This document shows, piece by piece, positions 25,151 through 34,092 of a DNA stretch of 64,000 nucleotides (the first letter of the stretch is position 1; each line of letters opens with the position of its first letter). The notes beneath the pieces were generated by a model. It had not been told where the DNA came from and made no database searches. It saw only the letters and a program-made list of their open reading frames with translations. A program made the position numbers and the translations under genes. This DNA is from Streptomyces sp. SAI-135 (GTDB lineage: Bacteria; Actinomycetota; Actinomycetes; Streptomycetales; Streptomycetaceae): positions 5,518,001-5,582,000 of the forward strand of contig NZ_JARXYP010000002.1 in NCBI RefSeq assembly GCF_029893805.1, given 5' to 3'.

Positions 25151-26566
25151 ATGTCCAACTCGCGTACGCACAAAGCCTGGTCCGTACCGCTGATCGCCGG
25201 AGTGCTCGCGCTCGGCGGGATCCCCGCCCTCGCGGGCAGCGCAGGGGCCGCACCGGAGTCCGTGCACAGCGTCCAGGACGACTTCAACGGCGACGGCTAC
25301 AAGGACCTCGCCGTCGGCGCCCCGACCGCCACGGTCGGCGGCAAGCAGGGGGCGGGCTACGTCACCGTCATGTACGGCGGCCCGCAGGGCCTGACCAAGG
25401 ACCACCGCACCACCATCAGCCGCTCCACCAGCGGTGTCCCGGGCGATCCCGCCGCGGGCGAGAACTTCGGCTTCCAGCTGTCCACGGGAGACCTGGACGG
25501 CGACGGGCGCACCGACCTGATCATCGGGCAGGCATCCCCGACCCGGGACGCGGTCGTCGTCTGGGGCGGCCAGAACGGTCTGTCCGGCGGCGTGCCCGTG
25601 CCGGCCGCGACCACCCGGGCCGGCGACTTCGACGGCGACGGCAAGCAGGACCTGGTGCTGTTCCGCGGCGGCCGCGCCGTGGGCGACGACCCGCTCGGCA
25701 CCCGGGCCACCGTGTGGCGGGGCCCGATCTCCCGGGCCGGGAAGCCGGCCGCCACCCAGGACTTCGGCTCGACCGCAGTGAAGCCCTACGACGTGCTGTA
25801 CGCGGCCGCCGGGGACGTCAACGGCGACGGCCGCGACGACCTGGCGCTGACCGTCTACCTCGGCGACGGCGGCATCGGCTCCCAGCTGTACCTGGCCCGT
25901 GCCTCCGGAGGCGCCTTCACCTTCGCCGCCTCCCCCGAGGGCAGCGGCCAGGTGGCCCTCGGCGATGTCGACGGTGACGGCTTCGACGACGTCGTCCGGG
26001 GCGTGCCGAACGACTCCACGGTCACCGTGGCCCTCGGCTCGGCCTCCGGTCTGAAGCCGGAGTCGACCTGGAAGTCGTACAGCCAGGACACCGCGGGAGT
26101 CCCCGGCGGCAAGGAGGAGGAGGACGCCTTCGGCCACGCGGTGTCCGCCGGTGACGTCAACGGCGACGGCTACGCCGACGTGGCCGTGGGCGCGCCCGGC
26201 GAGAGGCTCGGCGACAAGGACGGGGCGGGCATGGTCAACGTCCTCTACGGCGGCCCCGCCGGTCTGACCGGCACGGGCGCCCAGGGCTTCTCCCAGGACA
26301 CCGAAGGCGTCCCCGGTGCCGTGGAGGCCAGCGACAACTTCGGTGACGCGGTCAGCGTCCTCGACATCGACGGCAACGGCTGGGCGGACCTCGCGGCGGC
26401 GGCGTCCCGCGAGAACATGGTCGAAGGCGGGAACAGCGGTGAAGGCGCGGTCTGGTCGCTGCGGGCGCGTGCGACGGGCATCGTGACGGACGCGGCCTTC
26501 ACCTTCGGACCCCGCGCGGTCGGGGCGCCCATCGAGCGGGCGTCGTTCGGCGGATCGCTGTCGTAG
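25151..26566 (+). CDS. Secreted FG-GAP/integrin-alpha-like beta-propeller protein
   Basis: 471 residues with a signal peptide (to about residue 34, ending AGSAGAAP). At least six repeats carry Asp-rich calcium-binding loops: DFNGDGYKDLAVG, DLDGDGRTDLIIG, DFDGDGKQDLVL, DVNGDGRDDLAL, DVDGDGFDDVV, DVNGDGYADVAVG and DIDGNGWADLAA. Together these form a beta-propeller outside the cell. ATG behind CAGGGGG. Function unknown; such proteins bind surfaces or polymers. A hairpin that could terminate transcription lies at 26587-26640. Confidence 0.85.
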   Translation: MSNSRTHKAWSVPLIAGVLALGGIPALAGSAGAAPESVHSVQDDFNGDGYKDLAVGAPTATVGGKQGAGYVTVMYGGPQGLTKDHRTTISRSTSGVPGDPAAGENFGFQLSTGDLDGDGRTDLIIGQASPTRDAVVVWGGQNGLSGGVPVPAATTRAGDFDGDGKQDLVLFRGGRAVGDDPLGTRATVWRGPISRAGKPAATQDFGSTAVKPYDVLYAAAGDVNGDGRDDLALTVYLGDGGIGSQLYLARASGGAFTFAASPEGSGQVALGDVDGDGFDDVVRGVPNDSTVTVALGSASGLKPESTWKSYSQDTAGVPGGKEEEDAFGHAVSAGDVNGDGYADVAVGAPGERLGDKDGAGMVNVLYGGPAGLTGTGAQGFSQDTEGVPGAVEASDNFGDAVSVLDIDGNGWADLAAAASRENMVEGGNSGEGAVWSLRARATGIVTDAAFTFGPRAVGAPIERASFGGSLS

Positions 26567-26586
26567 CAGGTCAGGCCCATGATGGA

Positions 26587-26640
26587 GGGCCCGGGAAAAA
26601 TTCTCCGAAGAAATCCGCGGAGTCTGTCGATCCCGGGCCC
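26587..26640 (+). terminator. Hairpin after the FG-GAP gene
   Basis: GGGCCCGGGA (26587-26596) pairs exactly with TCCCGGGCCC (26631-26640), a 10-bp stem around an AT-richer interior. Followed by TTCC only, so termination would be factor-independent but weak in T's, as often in Streptomyces. The right arm overlaps a possible ECF promoter. Confidence 0.5.
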
Positions 26641-26651
26641 TTCCGATCGAC
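26625..26651 (+). promoter_or_regulatory. Candidate ECF42-type promoter of the DGPF-sigma pair
   Basis: TGTCGA (26625-26630), 17 bases, then CGAC (26648-26651). This agrees with the -35/-10 pattern I recall for ECF42 sigma factors, which usually control their own DGPF partner genes. The start would fall about 40 bases before the DGPF gene. Inference from motif only. Confidence 0.4.
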
Positions 26652-26703
26652 GCACTGGTGAGAGGCCGGGAAGGACCGGCCCCGCAGCGACCGAGGAGTC
26701 ACC

Positions 26704-27060
26704 ATGCCGCGCTACCTGTCGATGGTCCAGATCGACGAGAAGACCGCCCCCGCCGAGGGCCCCAGCGACGCCCTGATGCAGCGCATGGGTGAGCTGATCG
26801 AGGAGATGACGAAGGCCGGGGTGCTGCTGGACACCGCAGGGCTCACGCCGACCGCGCAGGGCGCCCGGGTGCGCTGGGAGAAGGGCGAACTGTCGGTGAC
26901 CGACGGGCCCTTCACCGAGGCCAAGGAGGTCGTCGGCGGGTACGCGATCGTCCAGGCCAAGGACATGGCCGAGGCGATCGAGTGGACCAAGCGCTTCCTG
27001 AAGGTGCACGAGGAGCACTGGACGGTCACCTGCGAGGTGCGGGAGATCGTGGAGGGCTGA
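26704..27060 (+). CDS. YCII/DGPF-domain protein
   Basis: 118 residues, YCII-type alpha/beta-barrel fold. It starts MPRYLSMVQIDE and holds the DGPF motif (VTDGPFTEAKEVVGGY) that names the family. DGPF proteins are encoded next to ECF42 sigma factors and are their targets; the biochemical role is unknown. ATG behind GAGGAG. The sigma gene follows after 59 bases. Confidence 0.9.
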   Translation: MPRYLSMVQIDEKTAPAEGPSDALMQRMGELIEEMTKAGVLLDTAGLTPTAQGARVRWEKGELSVTDGPFTEAKEVVGGYAIVQAKDMAEAIEWTKRFLKVHEEHWTVTCEVREIVEG

Positions 27061-27119
27061 GCCGGGGGCCGGACCGTCTTCCTTGGCTGTTCGGCCGCAC
27101 AGGTGTCGAATGGGGGGCT

Positions 27120-28390
27120 GTGACCACCTCACAGCCCTCCCGCACCGACGCCCGATCCTCCGTCGAGACCGTCTTCCGCATGGAGTCGCCGCGCATCATC
27201 GCCGGCGTCACCCGGGTCGTGCGGGACGTCGGCATCGCCGAGGAGCTCGCCCAGGACGCCCTCGTCGCCGCGCTGGAGCAGTGGCCGCGCGACGGCGTGC
27301 CCGACAATCCCGGCGCCTGGCTCATGGCCATCGCGCGGCGCAAGGCCGTGGACCTGGTCCGCCGCCGGGAGAACTACGCCCGCAAGCTGGCCGAGATCGG
27401 CCGGGACCTGTCGGAGACCGCCCCGCCGGAGGAGCCGTCCGACCCCGAGGACATCGACGACGACCTGCTCCGGCTGGTCTTCACCACCTGCCATCCGGTG
27501 CTGTCCGCCCAGGCCCGCACCGCGCTCACCCTGCGTCTGCTCGGCGGTCTGAGCACGCCCGAGATCGCCCGCGCGTTCCTCGTCCCGGAGGCGACGGTCG
27601 CCCAGCGCATCGTCCGTGCCAAGAGGACCCTCGCCACCAGGAACATCGCCTTCGAGGTGCCCTACGGCCCCGACCGCGAGGCCCGTCTCGGCTCGGTCCT
27701 CGACGTCATCTACCTGATCTTCAACGAGGGCTACGCGGCCACCGCGGGCGACGACTGGCTGCGCCCGTCCCTGTGCGAGGACGCCCTGCGGCTGGCCCGC
27801 GTGCTGTCCGCGCTGATGCCCAAGGAACCCGAAGTGCACGGCCTCACCTCCCTGTTGGAGTTCCAGGCCTCCCGCACGGCCGCCCGCACCGGCCCGCGCG
27901 GCGAACCGGTCCTCCTGAAGGACCAGAACCGCAGCCGCTGGAACCGCATGCTCATCGCCCGCGGCATCAAGGCCCTGGCCCGCGCCGAGACCACCGCGCG
28001 GTCGGCGCCCCCGGCCCCTACGTCCTCCAGGCCGGCATCGCCGCCTGTCACGCGCACGCGTACTCCTACGAGGAGACCGACTGGCAGGCCATCGCCACCC
28101 TGTACGCCCTGCTCGCAGCCCGTACCCCCTCCCCGGTGGTCGAACTCAACCGCGCGGTCGCGGTCTCGATGGCCGAGGGCCCCGGCCCGGCCCTGGAGAT
28201 CGTCGACGCGCTCACCGGCGAACCCGCCCTGCTCGACTACCACTTGCTGCCGAGCGTGCGCGGCGATCTGCTGGCCCGCCTCGGACGTACGGCCGAGGCG
28301 CGGACCGAGTTCGAGCGGGCGGCCGCGCTGACCCGCAACGAACGGGAGCGGGAGCTGCTCCTCGACCGGGCGCGGGAGTGCGGTCAGTAA
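27120..28390 (+). pseudogene. ECF42-type RNA polymerase sigma factor, frameshifted in its C-terminal extension
   Basis: The GTG at 27120 opens MTTSQPSRTDARSSVETVF, followed by sigma region 2 (GIAEELAQDALVAALEQWP, WLMAIARRKAVDLVRRR) and region 4 (ALTLRLLGGLSTPEIARAFLV). A long extension with DUF6596/TPR character follows. Near 28000-28010 the frame changes: the first reads into junk after ARAETTARS, while another frame continues PGPYVLQAGIAACHAHAYS, YALLAART and LLDRARECGQ to the stop at 28390. One base missing or two extra would explain it. The extension is needed in ECF42 factors, so a real frameshift would matter. Confidence 0.85.
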
Positions 28391-28504
28391 TTCATCGTCG
28401 AACGGTTGTCCGTCAGTAAATTCGTTCCCCTCGTGTCCCACGAGCGTCCTACAGTGACTCAGCCTCTGTGGAGAGGCCGTGAAAGATTTGTGGGGGACGA
28501 CAAC

Positions 28505-30553
28505 TTGAGACTGTTCACGCGCCGCCGTGCCGCGGCGCTCGCGACCGCGGCGGCGCTCGCCGCGGTGGGCACCCTGTCCGCAGCGCCCGGCGCCGCCGCC
28601 GACGACGCGGGGCCCTGGCCGGGCACCGAGGGCCGGATCCTCACCGACGGCCCGGTACTCGTCGACCCGGTCACCGGGACGAAGAGCCAGGTCCCGAACA
28701 CCGGCTCGGGCTCCGACGGCGCCTGGGCCCCCGACGGCAGCCGGTTCGTCACCGCCTACGGCCAGGACATCACCAGCATCCGCCCCAGCGGGGCCGCGAA
28801 GCTCACCCTGCCCACGGCGCAGGGCGTGCGCTCCAGCGCCGTCTACGAGGACCTGACCTTCTGGTGGGGCGGCCAGTACGTGGTCTTCTCCACCGGCGGC
28901 CAGCTCGTCTACGGCCCCTCCGACGGCTCCTACGCGCCCCGCCCGCTGCTGACGTCGGCCCAGGAACCCGCGAACGTCTGCGACACCGACCCGACGGCGA
29001 GCCCGTCCGGCAAGCTCGCCTTCGAACGCCGGACCAACGTCGGCTGCTACGACAACGCAGGCGTCTACGTCTACGACCCGGCGACGAAGACGGTCAAGCG
29101 GGTCCTGACCGACGCCGAGCAGCCCGCCTTCTCGCCCGACGGCACCAAGCTGGCCTTCGTCCGCAAGGACGCCGACGGCAAGCTCCAGATCTTCACGGCG
29201 AAGGCCGACGGCACCGGCGTCCAGCAGGTCACCACCGGCCCGGGCTACGCGCTCAACCCGTCCTGGTCACCGACCGGCAAGCGCATCCTCTTCGACGCGC
29301 ACACCACCGGTGACAGCGCCGACGTGCAGAGCACCGAGTACGTCGACCTGGCCACCGGCACGCGCACGGCGGTCCCGGGCACCCCGCAGGGCAGCAACCC
29401 GAGCTGGCAGCCGCTGCGCAAGAACAACACCGGCCGGGTCTGGGGCTCCGACAGCTACACCACCACGGTCGCCGGCTCCCGCTGGACCTGGAACAAGGTC
29501 GGTCAGCACCTGCCGGGCCTGATGGACGCCAAGGCCGCGGTGCTCACCAACCGGGACAGCGCCTCGTACGCGCTCACCGCGCCCGCCCTGGCCGGCAAGA
29601 AGCAGGGGCCGGTCCTGCCGACCCCGAAGACCGGCCTCTCCTCGGCGGTGAAGGCCGAGCTGAAGCGGGTGCTCAAGCCCGGCGCGAACGTGTACCTCCT
29701 CGGGGGCACGTCCGTCCTGGGCGGCAGCGTCACCTCCCAGGTCAAGGCCCTCGGCTTCACGCCCAAGCGGCTGAGCGGAGCGGACCGCTTCGCGACCTCG
29801 GTCGCCGTCGCCAAGACGATCACGACCGCCCCGAAGTACGTCTTCCTGGCCTCCGGCACCGACGCCTACGCGTCCCTCCCGGCGGCCGCCGCGGCCGGCG
29901 CCGACGGCACCAGCAGCGCGGGCGGCCTGGTCCTGACCAACGGCAAGAAGCTGACCTCGTCGGTGAAGTCGTACCTCAACGGCCTCAACCCGAACAAGAC
30001 CATGGTCATCACGGTGGGCGCGGACGCCAAGTACGCCCTGACCCACACGTCGTTCTCCAGGTGGCCCTCCTCGTCCTCGTACTACCCGATCACGGGTAGC
30101 ACGAAGGAGTCCCTCGCGGTGAACCTCGCCAGGTTCTGGTGGAGCGCGCCGGCCAACGTCGCCCTCGCCTACTCCGGCTCCTGGCGCGACGGTCTCTCCG
30201 CGGCCGCGGCGATGAACGTCTTCGGCCCCGTGCTGTGGACCTCGCGCCCCGCCCTGTCGAAGGAGGTCTCGAGCTATCTGCTGCGCGAGTCGGCGAGCAC
30301 CAACACCGCGATCGCCTTCGGCGGCACGGGCTCGGTCACGGCCGGCGCGCTCGGCACCGCGGGCGCCGCGATGGCGGCGAACAGCGGCCAGGTCGCCTAC
30401 ACGCCGTACTACAACGGCAACGAGCCCGCGAGCACCCGGATGAGCAGCCAGCCCCTGCGCGCCGGCGACGGCGGGACCGCCACCGCGGCCCGGCCCGGTC
30501 CGGTCGGCGCCGACCCGCACCTGGAGGCGCTCAGGACGGTCCTGCACCGGTGA
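28505..30553 (+). CDS. Secreted PD40-propeller protein with cell-wall-binding repeats
   Basis: 682 residues from a TTG behind GGGGGA; an upstream in-frame GTG (28490) is possible. The signal peptide starts MRLFTRRRAAALAT. Residues ~30-310 contain WD40/PD40-like blades (AWAPDGSRFVTAY, AFSPDGTKLAFVRKD, SWSPTGKRILFDA). The C-terminal ~300 residues are CW_binding_2-type repeats (VYLLGGTSVLGGSV, RLSGADRFATSVAVAKTI, FLASGTDAYASLPAAAAAG), which hold proteins on the cell wall. Function unknown. Its 3' end overlaps the antisense methyltransferase gene by 23 bases. Confidence 0.85.
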   Translation: MRLFTRRRAAALATAAALAAVGTLSAAPGAAADDAGPWPGTEGRILTDGPVLVDPVTGTKSQVPNTGSGSDGAWAPDGSRFVTAYGQDITSIRPSGAAKLTLPTAQGVRSSAVYEDLTFWWGGQYVVFSTGGQLVYGPSDGSYAPRPLLTSAQEPANVCDTDPTASPSGKLAFERRTNVGCYDNAGVYVYDPATKTVKRVLTDAEQPAFSPDGTKLAFVRKDADGKLQIFTAKADGTGVQQVTTGPGYALNPSWSPTGKRILFDAHTTGDSADVQSTEYVDLATGTRTAVPGTPQGSNPSWQPLRKNNTGRVWGSDSYTTTVAGSRWTWNKVGQHLPGLMDAKAAVLTNRDSASYALTAPALAGKKQGPVLPTPKTGLSSAVKAELKRVLKPGANVYLLGGTSVLGGSVTSQVKALGFTPKRLSGADRFATSVAVAKTITTAPKYVFLASGTDAYASLPAAAAAGADGTSSAGGLVLTNGKKLTSSVKSYLNGLNPNKTMVITVGADAKYALTHTSFSRWPSSSSYYPITGSTKESLAVNLARFWWSAPANVALAYSGSWRDGLSAAAAMNVFGPVLWTSRPALSKEVSSYLLRESASTNTAIAFGGTGSVTAGALGTAGAAMAANSGQVAYTPYYNGNEPASTRMSSQPLRAGDGGTATAARPGPVGADPHLEALRTVLHR

Positions 30554-31817
30554 CGGCCCTCGCGGGGGCGCCGATCAGCATGGTCGGCGCCCCCGCGACC
30601 CGGGTCAGGAACACGGTCGCCGAGTGCGGCCCATGCTGCTTGGGAAGCGCCTTGCGCCGCAGCTCCTCCGGCTCGACGGCCGACCCGCGCTTCTTCACGG
30701 TCAGGATCCCGACCTCCCGCTCGCGCAGCAGCGCCTTCAGCTTCTTCACGTTGAAGGGGAGTTGATCGGTGATCTCGTAGGCGGTGGCGTACCCGGTCGC
30801 GTGCAGGGCGTCCGAGGTCACGTAGGCGATGGTGGGGTCGACGAGTCCGCCCTCGACCTCCTGCGCGACCTCGGCGACCAGGTGGGCCCGGATGACAGCA
30901 CCGTCGGGCTCGTACAGGTACCGCCCCACGGACCGGACCTCGGGATCGGGCAGCTCCCGGCCGAGCAGTGTCCGCGGTCCCGGCAGCAGTGTCGCCCGGA
31001 CCGCCCCCGGCGCGGTGCCGAACCACAGCACCGCCTCCTTCACGTCCCCGCCGTCGGAGATCCACTCCGCCTCGGCCTCGGCCGGAACCGCCTCGTGCGG
31101 GATGCCCGGCGCGACCTTCAGCGCCGCGTGCGGGGCCTTGAGGGCGGCCTGGACCGCCCATGACAGGGGCGGCGAGCAGGCCTCCGGGTCGAAGATGCGG
31201 CCCCGCCCGCCCCGTCGCGCCGGATCCACGAACACGGCGTCGTACGGAGCCGTGTCGACCTCCGTGACGTCCGCCTCCCGTACGTCGATCAGGCCGGCGA
31301 GTCCCAGCGCGTCCGCGTTCGCCCGGGCGGTCGCCGCCGTCAGCGGGTCCCGGTCCACCGCGAGGACCCGGATCCCGGCCCGGGCCAGCGCGATCGCGTC
31401 ACCGCCGATCCCGCAGCACAGGTCCGCGACGGAGGTGACGCCCAGCGCCTTCAGCCTGCGGGCCCGGTACGTCGCCACGCTCGCCCGCGTCGACTGCTCG
31501 ACCCCGTTCGGCGTGAAGAACATCCGCCCCGCGTCCTCGGCCCCGAACTTCGCCTCCGCCCGCTGCCGCAGCCGCGCCTGGCCGAGCGCCGCCGAGACCA
31601 GTTCGGCCGGGTGCTCGCGGCGCAGCCGGGTGGCGACGGCGAGTTCGTCGGCGGGGGCGGTGCCGCGCACGTCGTCGAGGAGGGCACGGCCCTCGGGGGT
31701 CAGGAGGGGGGCGAGGTCGTTCACCGGGTCATTGTGGGCCAGTCGGTGGACGGTCCGCTGCCGGGCGGCGGTGTCGGCCCGGGCGCTCCGCCGTGACCTG
31801 CGAGGATCCGACGCCAT
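30531..31817 (-). CDS. Class I SAM methyltransferase with THUMP-like C-terminal domain
   Basis: 428 residues. The SAM-binding motif I is VADLCCGIGGDAIALARAG with acidic VDRDP after it, then a catalytic-loop-like FVDPARR. The C-terminal ~90 residues (YATAYEITDQLPFNVKKLKALL, VGILTVKKRG) match the THUMP-like domain, which suggests an RNA substrate, though none is known. The ATG at 31817 lacks a clear binding site; a GTG at 31724 (MNDLAPLLTPEG) is a plausible shorter start. Confidence 0.85.
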   Translation of the reverse strand: MASDPRRSRRSARADTAARQRTVHRLAHNDPVNDLAPLLTPEGRALLDDVRGTAPADELAVATRLRREHPAELVSAALGQARLRQRAEAKFGAEDAGRMFFTPNGVEQSTRASVATYRARRLKALGVTSVADLCCGIGGDAIALARAGIRVLAVDRDPLTAATARANADALGLAGLIDVREADVTEVDTAPYDAVFVDPARRGGRGRIFDPEACSPPLSWAVQAALKAPHAALKVAPGIPHEAVPAEAEAEWISDGGDVKEAVLWFGTAPGAVRATLLPGPRTLLGRELPDPEVRSVGRYLYEPDGAVIRAHLVAEVAQEVEGGLVDPTIAYVTSDALHATGYATAYEITDQLPFNVKKLKALLREREVGILTVKKRGSAVEPEELRRKALPKQHGPHSATVFLTRVAGAPTMLIGAPARAVTGAGPS

Positions 31818-31857
31818 GGGAACAGTAGGACAAACCTATAAAAATGGTGCGTTGAGG

Positions 31858-32751
31858 GTGTCGATCCGCGGCGGACTCGTCCTCCTGGCCACGGCCGCCC
31901 TGGCCTCCGGCTGCGCCCGCCCGGCCGCGACCGACGTACCGCGGCAGCGCCCCCTCCAGGCACCCCCGGCCCCCGCCGCCGAGCTCCAGGCCGACAAGAC
32001 CCTCATCCGGGCCGCCCGCCTCCGCGCCGAGCAGACCCGCGGTGCCCTCGCCAGGCGGTGGGGGCTGAAGAGGGTCCCGCTGACGGCCCCGCCGGCACCC
32101 GTGACCAAGCCCCGCATCACCACCCGCGACGGCTTCGAGGTCGACGGCCACGAGGAGAAGGGGCTGCCACCGGTCTTCACCACGATCCCCACCGACCAGA
32201 AGATCGTCTTCCTCACCGTCGACGACGGCGCCGAGAAGGACCCCGCGTTCCTGCGGATGACGAGCGAGCTGCGGATCCCGTACACCGCCTTCCTCAGCGA
32301 CTACCTCATCAAGGACGACTACGGCTACTTCCGGAAGATGCGGGACAGGGGGGTCGCCCTCGACAACCACACCCTCCACCACCCCTACCTGCCCGGGCTG
32401 TCCTACGCCCGCCAGAAGCGCGAGATCTGCGGGATGCAGGACGTCATCGAGAAGCAGTACGGCAAGCGGCCGGCGCTCTTCCGTCCGCCCTACGGCAACT
32501 ACAACGAGGACACCCTGCGCGCGGCCCGCTCCTGCGGCATCAGGTACGCGCCGATCTGGAACGAGGAGGTCTTCGCCGACCACTGGGAGTACCGCGAGTG
32601 GGACCGCAGGATCCGCCCCGGCGACATCGTGCTCAGCCACTTCCGGGGCCGCGCGGACGGGAAGGGCACGATGACCGACATGGTCCGCCGCTTCCTGGAC
32701 AAGGTCACGGCCGAGGGCTACGCCGTCGCACGCCTCGAGGACTACCTGTGA
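31858..32751 (+). CDS. Lipoprotein polysaccharide deacetylase (NodB fold), complete motif set
   Basis: 297 residues from the GTG at 31858; a TTG at 31852 or the ATG at 31816 are alternatives. No ribosome-binding site is visible, but TATAAA lies at 31838-31843, so a leaderless start is possible. The lipobox is LASGC. The NodB domain has LTVDDGAEKDP (metal and catalytic Asp), NHTLHHPYL (metal His pair), RPPYGNY, and the last motif VLSHF with its catalytic His. It should deacetylate a surface polysaccharide such as peptidoglycan. Coupled to a paralogue by a GTGA overlap. Confidence 0.9.
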   Translation: MSIRGGLVLLATAALASGCARPAATDVPRQRPLQAPPAPAAELQADKTLIRAARLRAEQTRGALARRWGLKRVPLTAPPAPVTKPRITTRDGFEVDGHEEKGLPPVFTTIPTDQKIVFLTVDDGAEKDPAFLRMTSELRIPYTAFLSDYLIKDDYGYFRKMRDRGVALDNHTLHHPYLPGLSYARQKREICGMQDVIEKQYGKRPALFRPPYGNYNEDTLRAARSCGIRYAPIWNEEVFADHWEYREWDRRIRPGDIVLSHFRGRADGKGTMTDMVRRFLDKVTAEGYAVARLEDYL

Positions 32752-33533
32752 GACCGCGGATCCTGGTCGCCGCGGGGCTGGCGGCCGTACTCCTCGCGGG
32801 CTGCGCCCAGTCCGTCGACCCCATCGAACGGCTGGGGAAGAAGGCCGCCCAGCGGGTGGGGTCGTACGGCCCGGCAAGGGCGGACGGACGACCGTACCGC
32901 CACTGGGGTCTGACGGCCCCGCTGCCGGCGCCCCCGCGGGTGCCGGCACGCAGGGCGGCGGGCCAGAACGGCCGGCCGCCGGTGGTGCGGCGCGTCGAGA
33001 CCTCCGACAAGGTCGTCTTCCTCACCTACGACGACGGCGCCGAGAAGGACCCGCGGTTCGTCGACCTGGTCCGTGAACTGCGGCTGCCCGTCAGCATGTT
33101 CCTCACGGACAGCGTGGTCGGCCCCGGCTACGGCCACTTCGCGCGCCTCCAGTCGGTCGGCGCGAGCATCCAGAACCACACCCTCGACCACCCCGCCCTG
33201 CGCGGCCTGCCGTACGCCGGGCAGCGCGCCGAGATCTGCGGCCAGCAGGAGAAGGTGCGGTCCCGCTTCGGGATCCGGCCGCGGCTGTTCCGGCCGCCCT
33301 ACGGGACGTACGACCGCACGACCCTGCGCGCCGCGGCCGACTGCGGGCTCTCGGCGGTGGTGCTGTGGAGCGTGGCGGCGCAGGGGCAGACGCGGGGCCT
33401 GAGGGCGGGGGACATCGTCTCGGTGACCTCGGCGGAGACGACGGGCCCGACCCTGACGGAACGTACGACGAGACTGCTGCGGGAGATCGAGCGGCGGGGA
33501 CTGACGGTGGGGCGGCTGGAGGACTACCTGTAG
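32748..33533 (+). CDS. Lipoprotein polysaccharide deacetylase paralogue, last motif lost
   Basis: 261 residues; GTG overlapping the stop of the previous gene. The signal MRPRILVAAGLAAVLLAGC has a clear lipobox. LTYDDGAEKDP, NHTLDHPAL and RPPYGTY are conserved, but where the paralogue has VLSHF this protein reads IVSVTSAE, so the motif-5 His is absent. Activity may be changed or lost. Same operon as its paralogue; both end RLEDYL. Confidence 0.88.
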   Translation: MRPRILVAAGLAAVLLAGCAQSVDPIERLGKKAAQRVGSYGPARADGRPYRHWGLTAPLPAPPRVPARRAAGQNGRPPVVRRVETSDKVVFLTYDDGAEKDPRFVDLVRELRLPVSMFLTDSVVGPGYGHFARLQSVGASIQNHTLDHPALRGLPYAGQRAEICGQQEKVRSRFGIRPRLFRPPYGTYDRTTLRAAADCGLSAVVLWSVAAQGQTRGLRAGDIVSVTSAETTGPTLTERTTRLLREIERRGLTVGRLEDYL

Positions 33534-33588
33534 GGGTGCTCCGGAGGCCCCGCCGGAGACGCGGCCGGAGGTCCCGCCGGAGACGCGA

Positions 33589-33615
33589 TTGGCACTCCGC
33601 TTGACCGAGTGCTAA
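33589..33615. promoter_or_regulatory. CIRCE element 1 (HrcA operator)
   Basis: TTGGCACTC, nine bases, GAGTGCTAA: one mismatch from the CIRCE consensus. It overlaps the -35 of the groES promoter, so HrcA binding would block polymerase. Confidence 0.93.
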
Positions 33616-33630
33616 TCGCGGTCATAGTCT
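33601..33630 (+). promoter_or_regulatory. groES-groEL1 promoter
   Basis: TTGACC (33601-33606), 18 bases, TAGTCT (33625-33630): HrdB-type. The -35 lies in CIRCE 1 and the expected start (~33637) lies in CIRCE 2. Confidence 0.8.
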
Positions 33631-33635
33631 CGGGT

Positions 33636-33662
33636 CTGGCACTCCCCCCTGGAGAGTGCCAA
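33636..33662. promoter_or_regulatory. CIRCE element 2 (HrcA operator)
   Basis: CTGGCACTC, nine bases, GAGTGCCAA. It starts 47 bases after element 1 and covers the predicted transcription start. Confidence 0.9.
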
Positions 33663-33761
33663 CACAGCGACGGGCAGGTCCGGCACCCGCGACGACGGAT
33701 CCACCTGGTCGCCACCTCAGACAGTTAACCCCGTGAGATCTCCGAAGGGGGAGGTCGGATC

Positions 33762-34070
33762 GTGACGACCACCAGCTCCAAGGTTGCCATCAAGCCGCTC
33801 GAGGACCGCATCGTGGTCCAGCCGCTCGACGCCGAGCAGACCACCGCCTCTGGCCTGGTCATCCCGGACACCGCCAAGGAGAAGCCCCAGGAGGGCGTCG
33901 TCCTGGCCGTGGGCCCGGGCCGCTTCGAGAACGGCGAGCGACTGCCGCTCGACGTCCAGACCGGCGACATCGTGCTGTACAGCAAGTACGGCGGCACCGA
34001 GGTGAAGTACAACGGCGAGGAGTACCTCGTCCTCTCGGCCCGCGACGTGCTCGCGATCATCGAGAAGTAA
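33762..34070 (+). CDS. groES: Co-chaperonin GroES
   Basis: 102 residues, GTG start behind GGGGGAGG. It caps the GroEL chamber. The protein holds IKPLEDRIVVQPLDAEQTTASGLVIPD (mobile loop) and KYGGTEVKYNGEEYLVL. Heat-inducible through the two CIRCE sites. A terminator-like hairpin follows before groEL1. Confidence 0.97.
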   Translation: MTTTSSKVAIKPLEDRIVVQPLDAEQTTASGLVIPDTAKEKPQEGVVLAVGPGRFENGERLPLDVQTGDIVLYSKYGGTEVKYNGEEYLVLSARDVLAIIEK

Positions 34071-34092
34071 TTCACCCCAGCATTTCTTCGAG

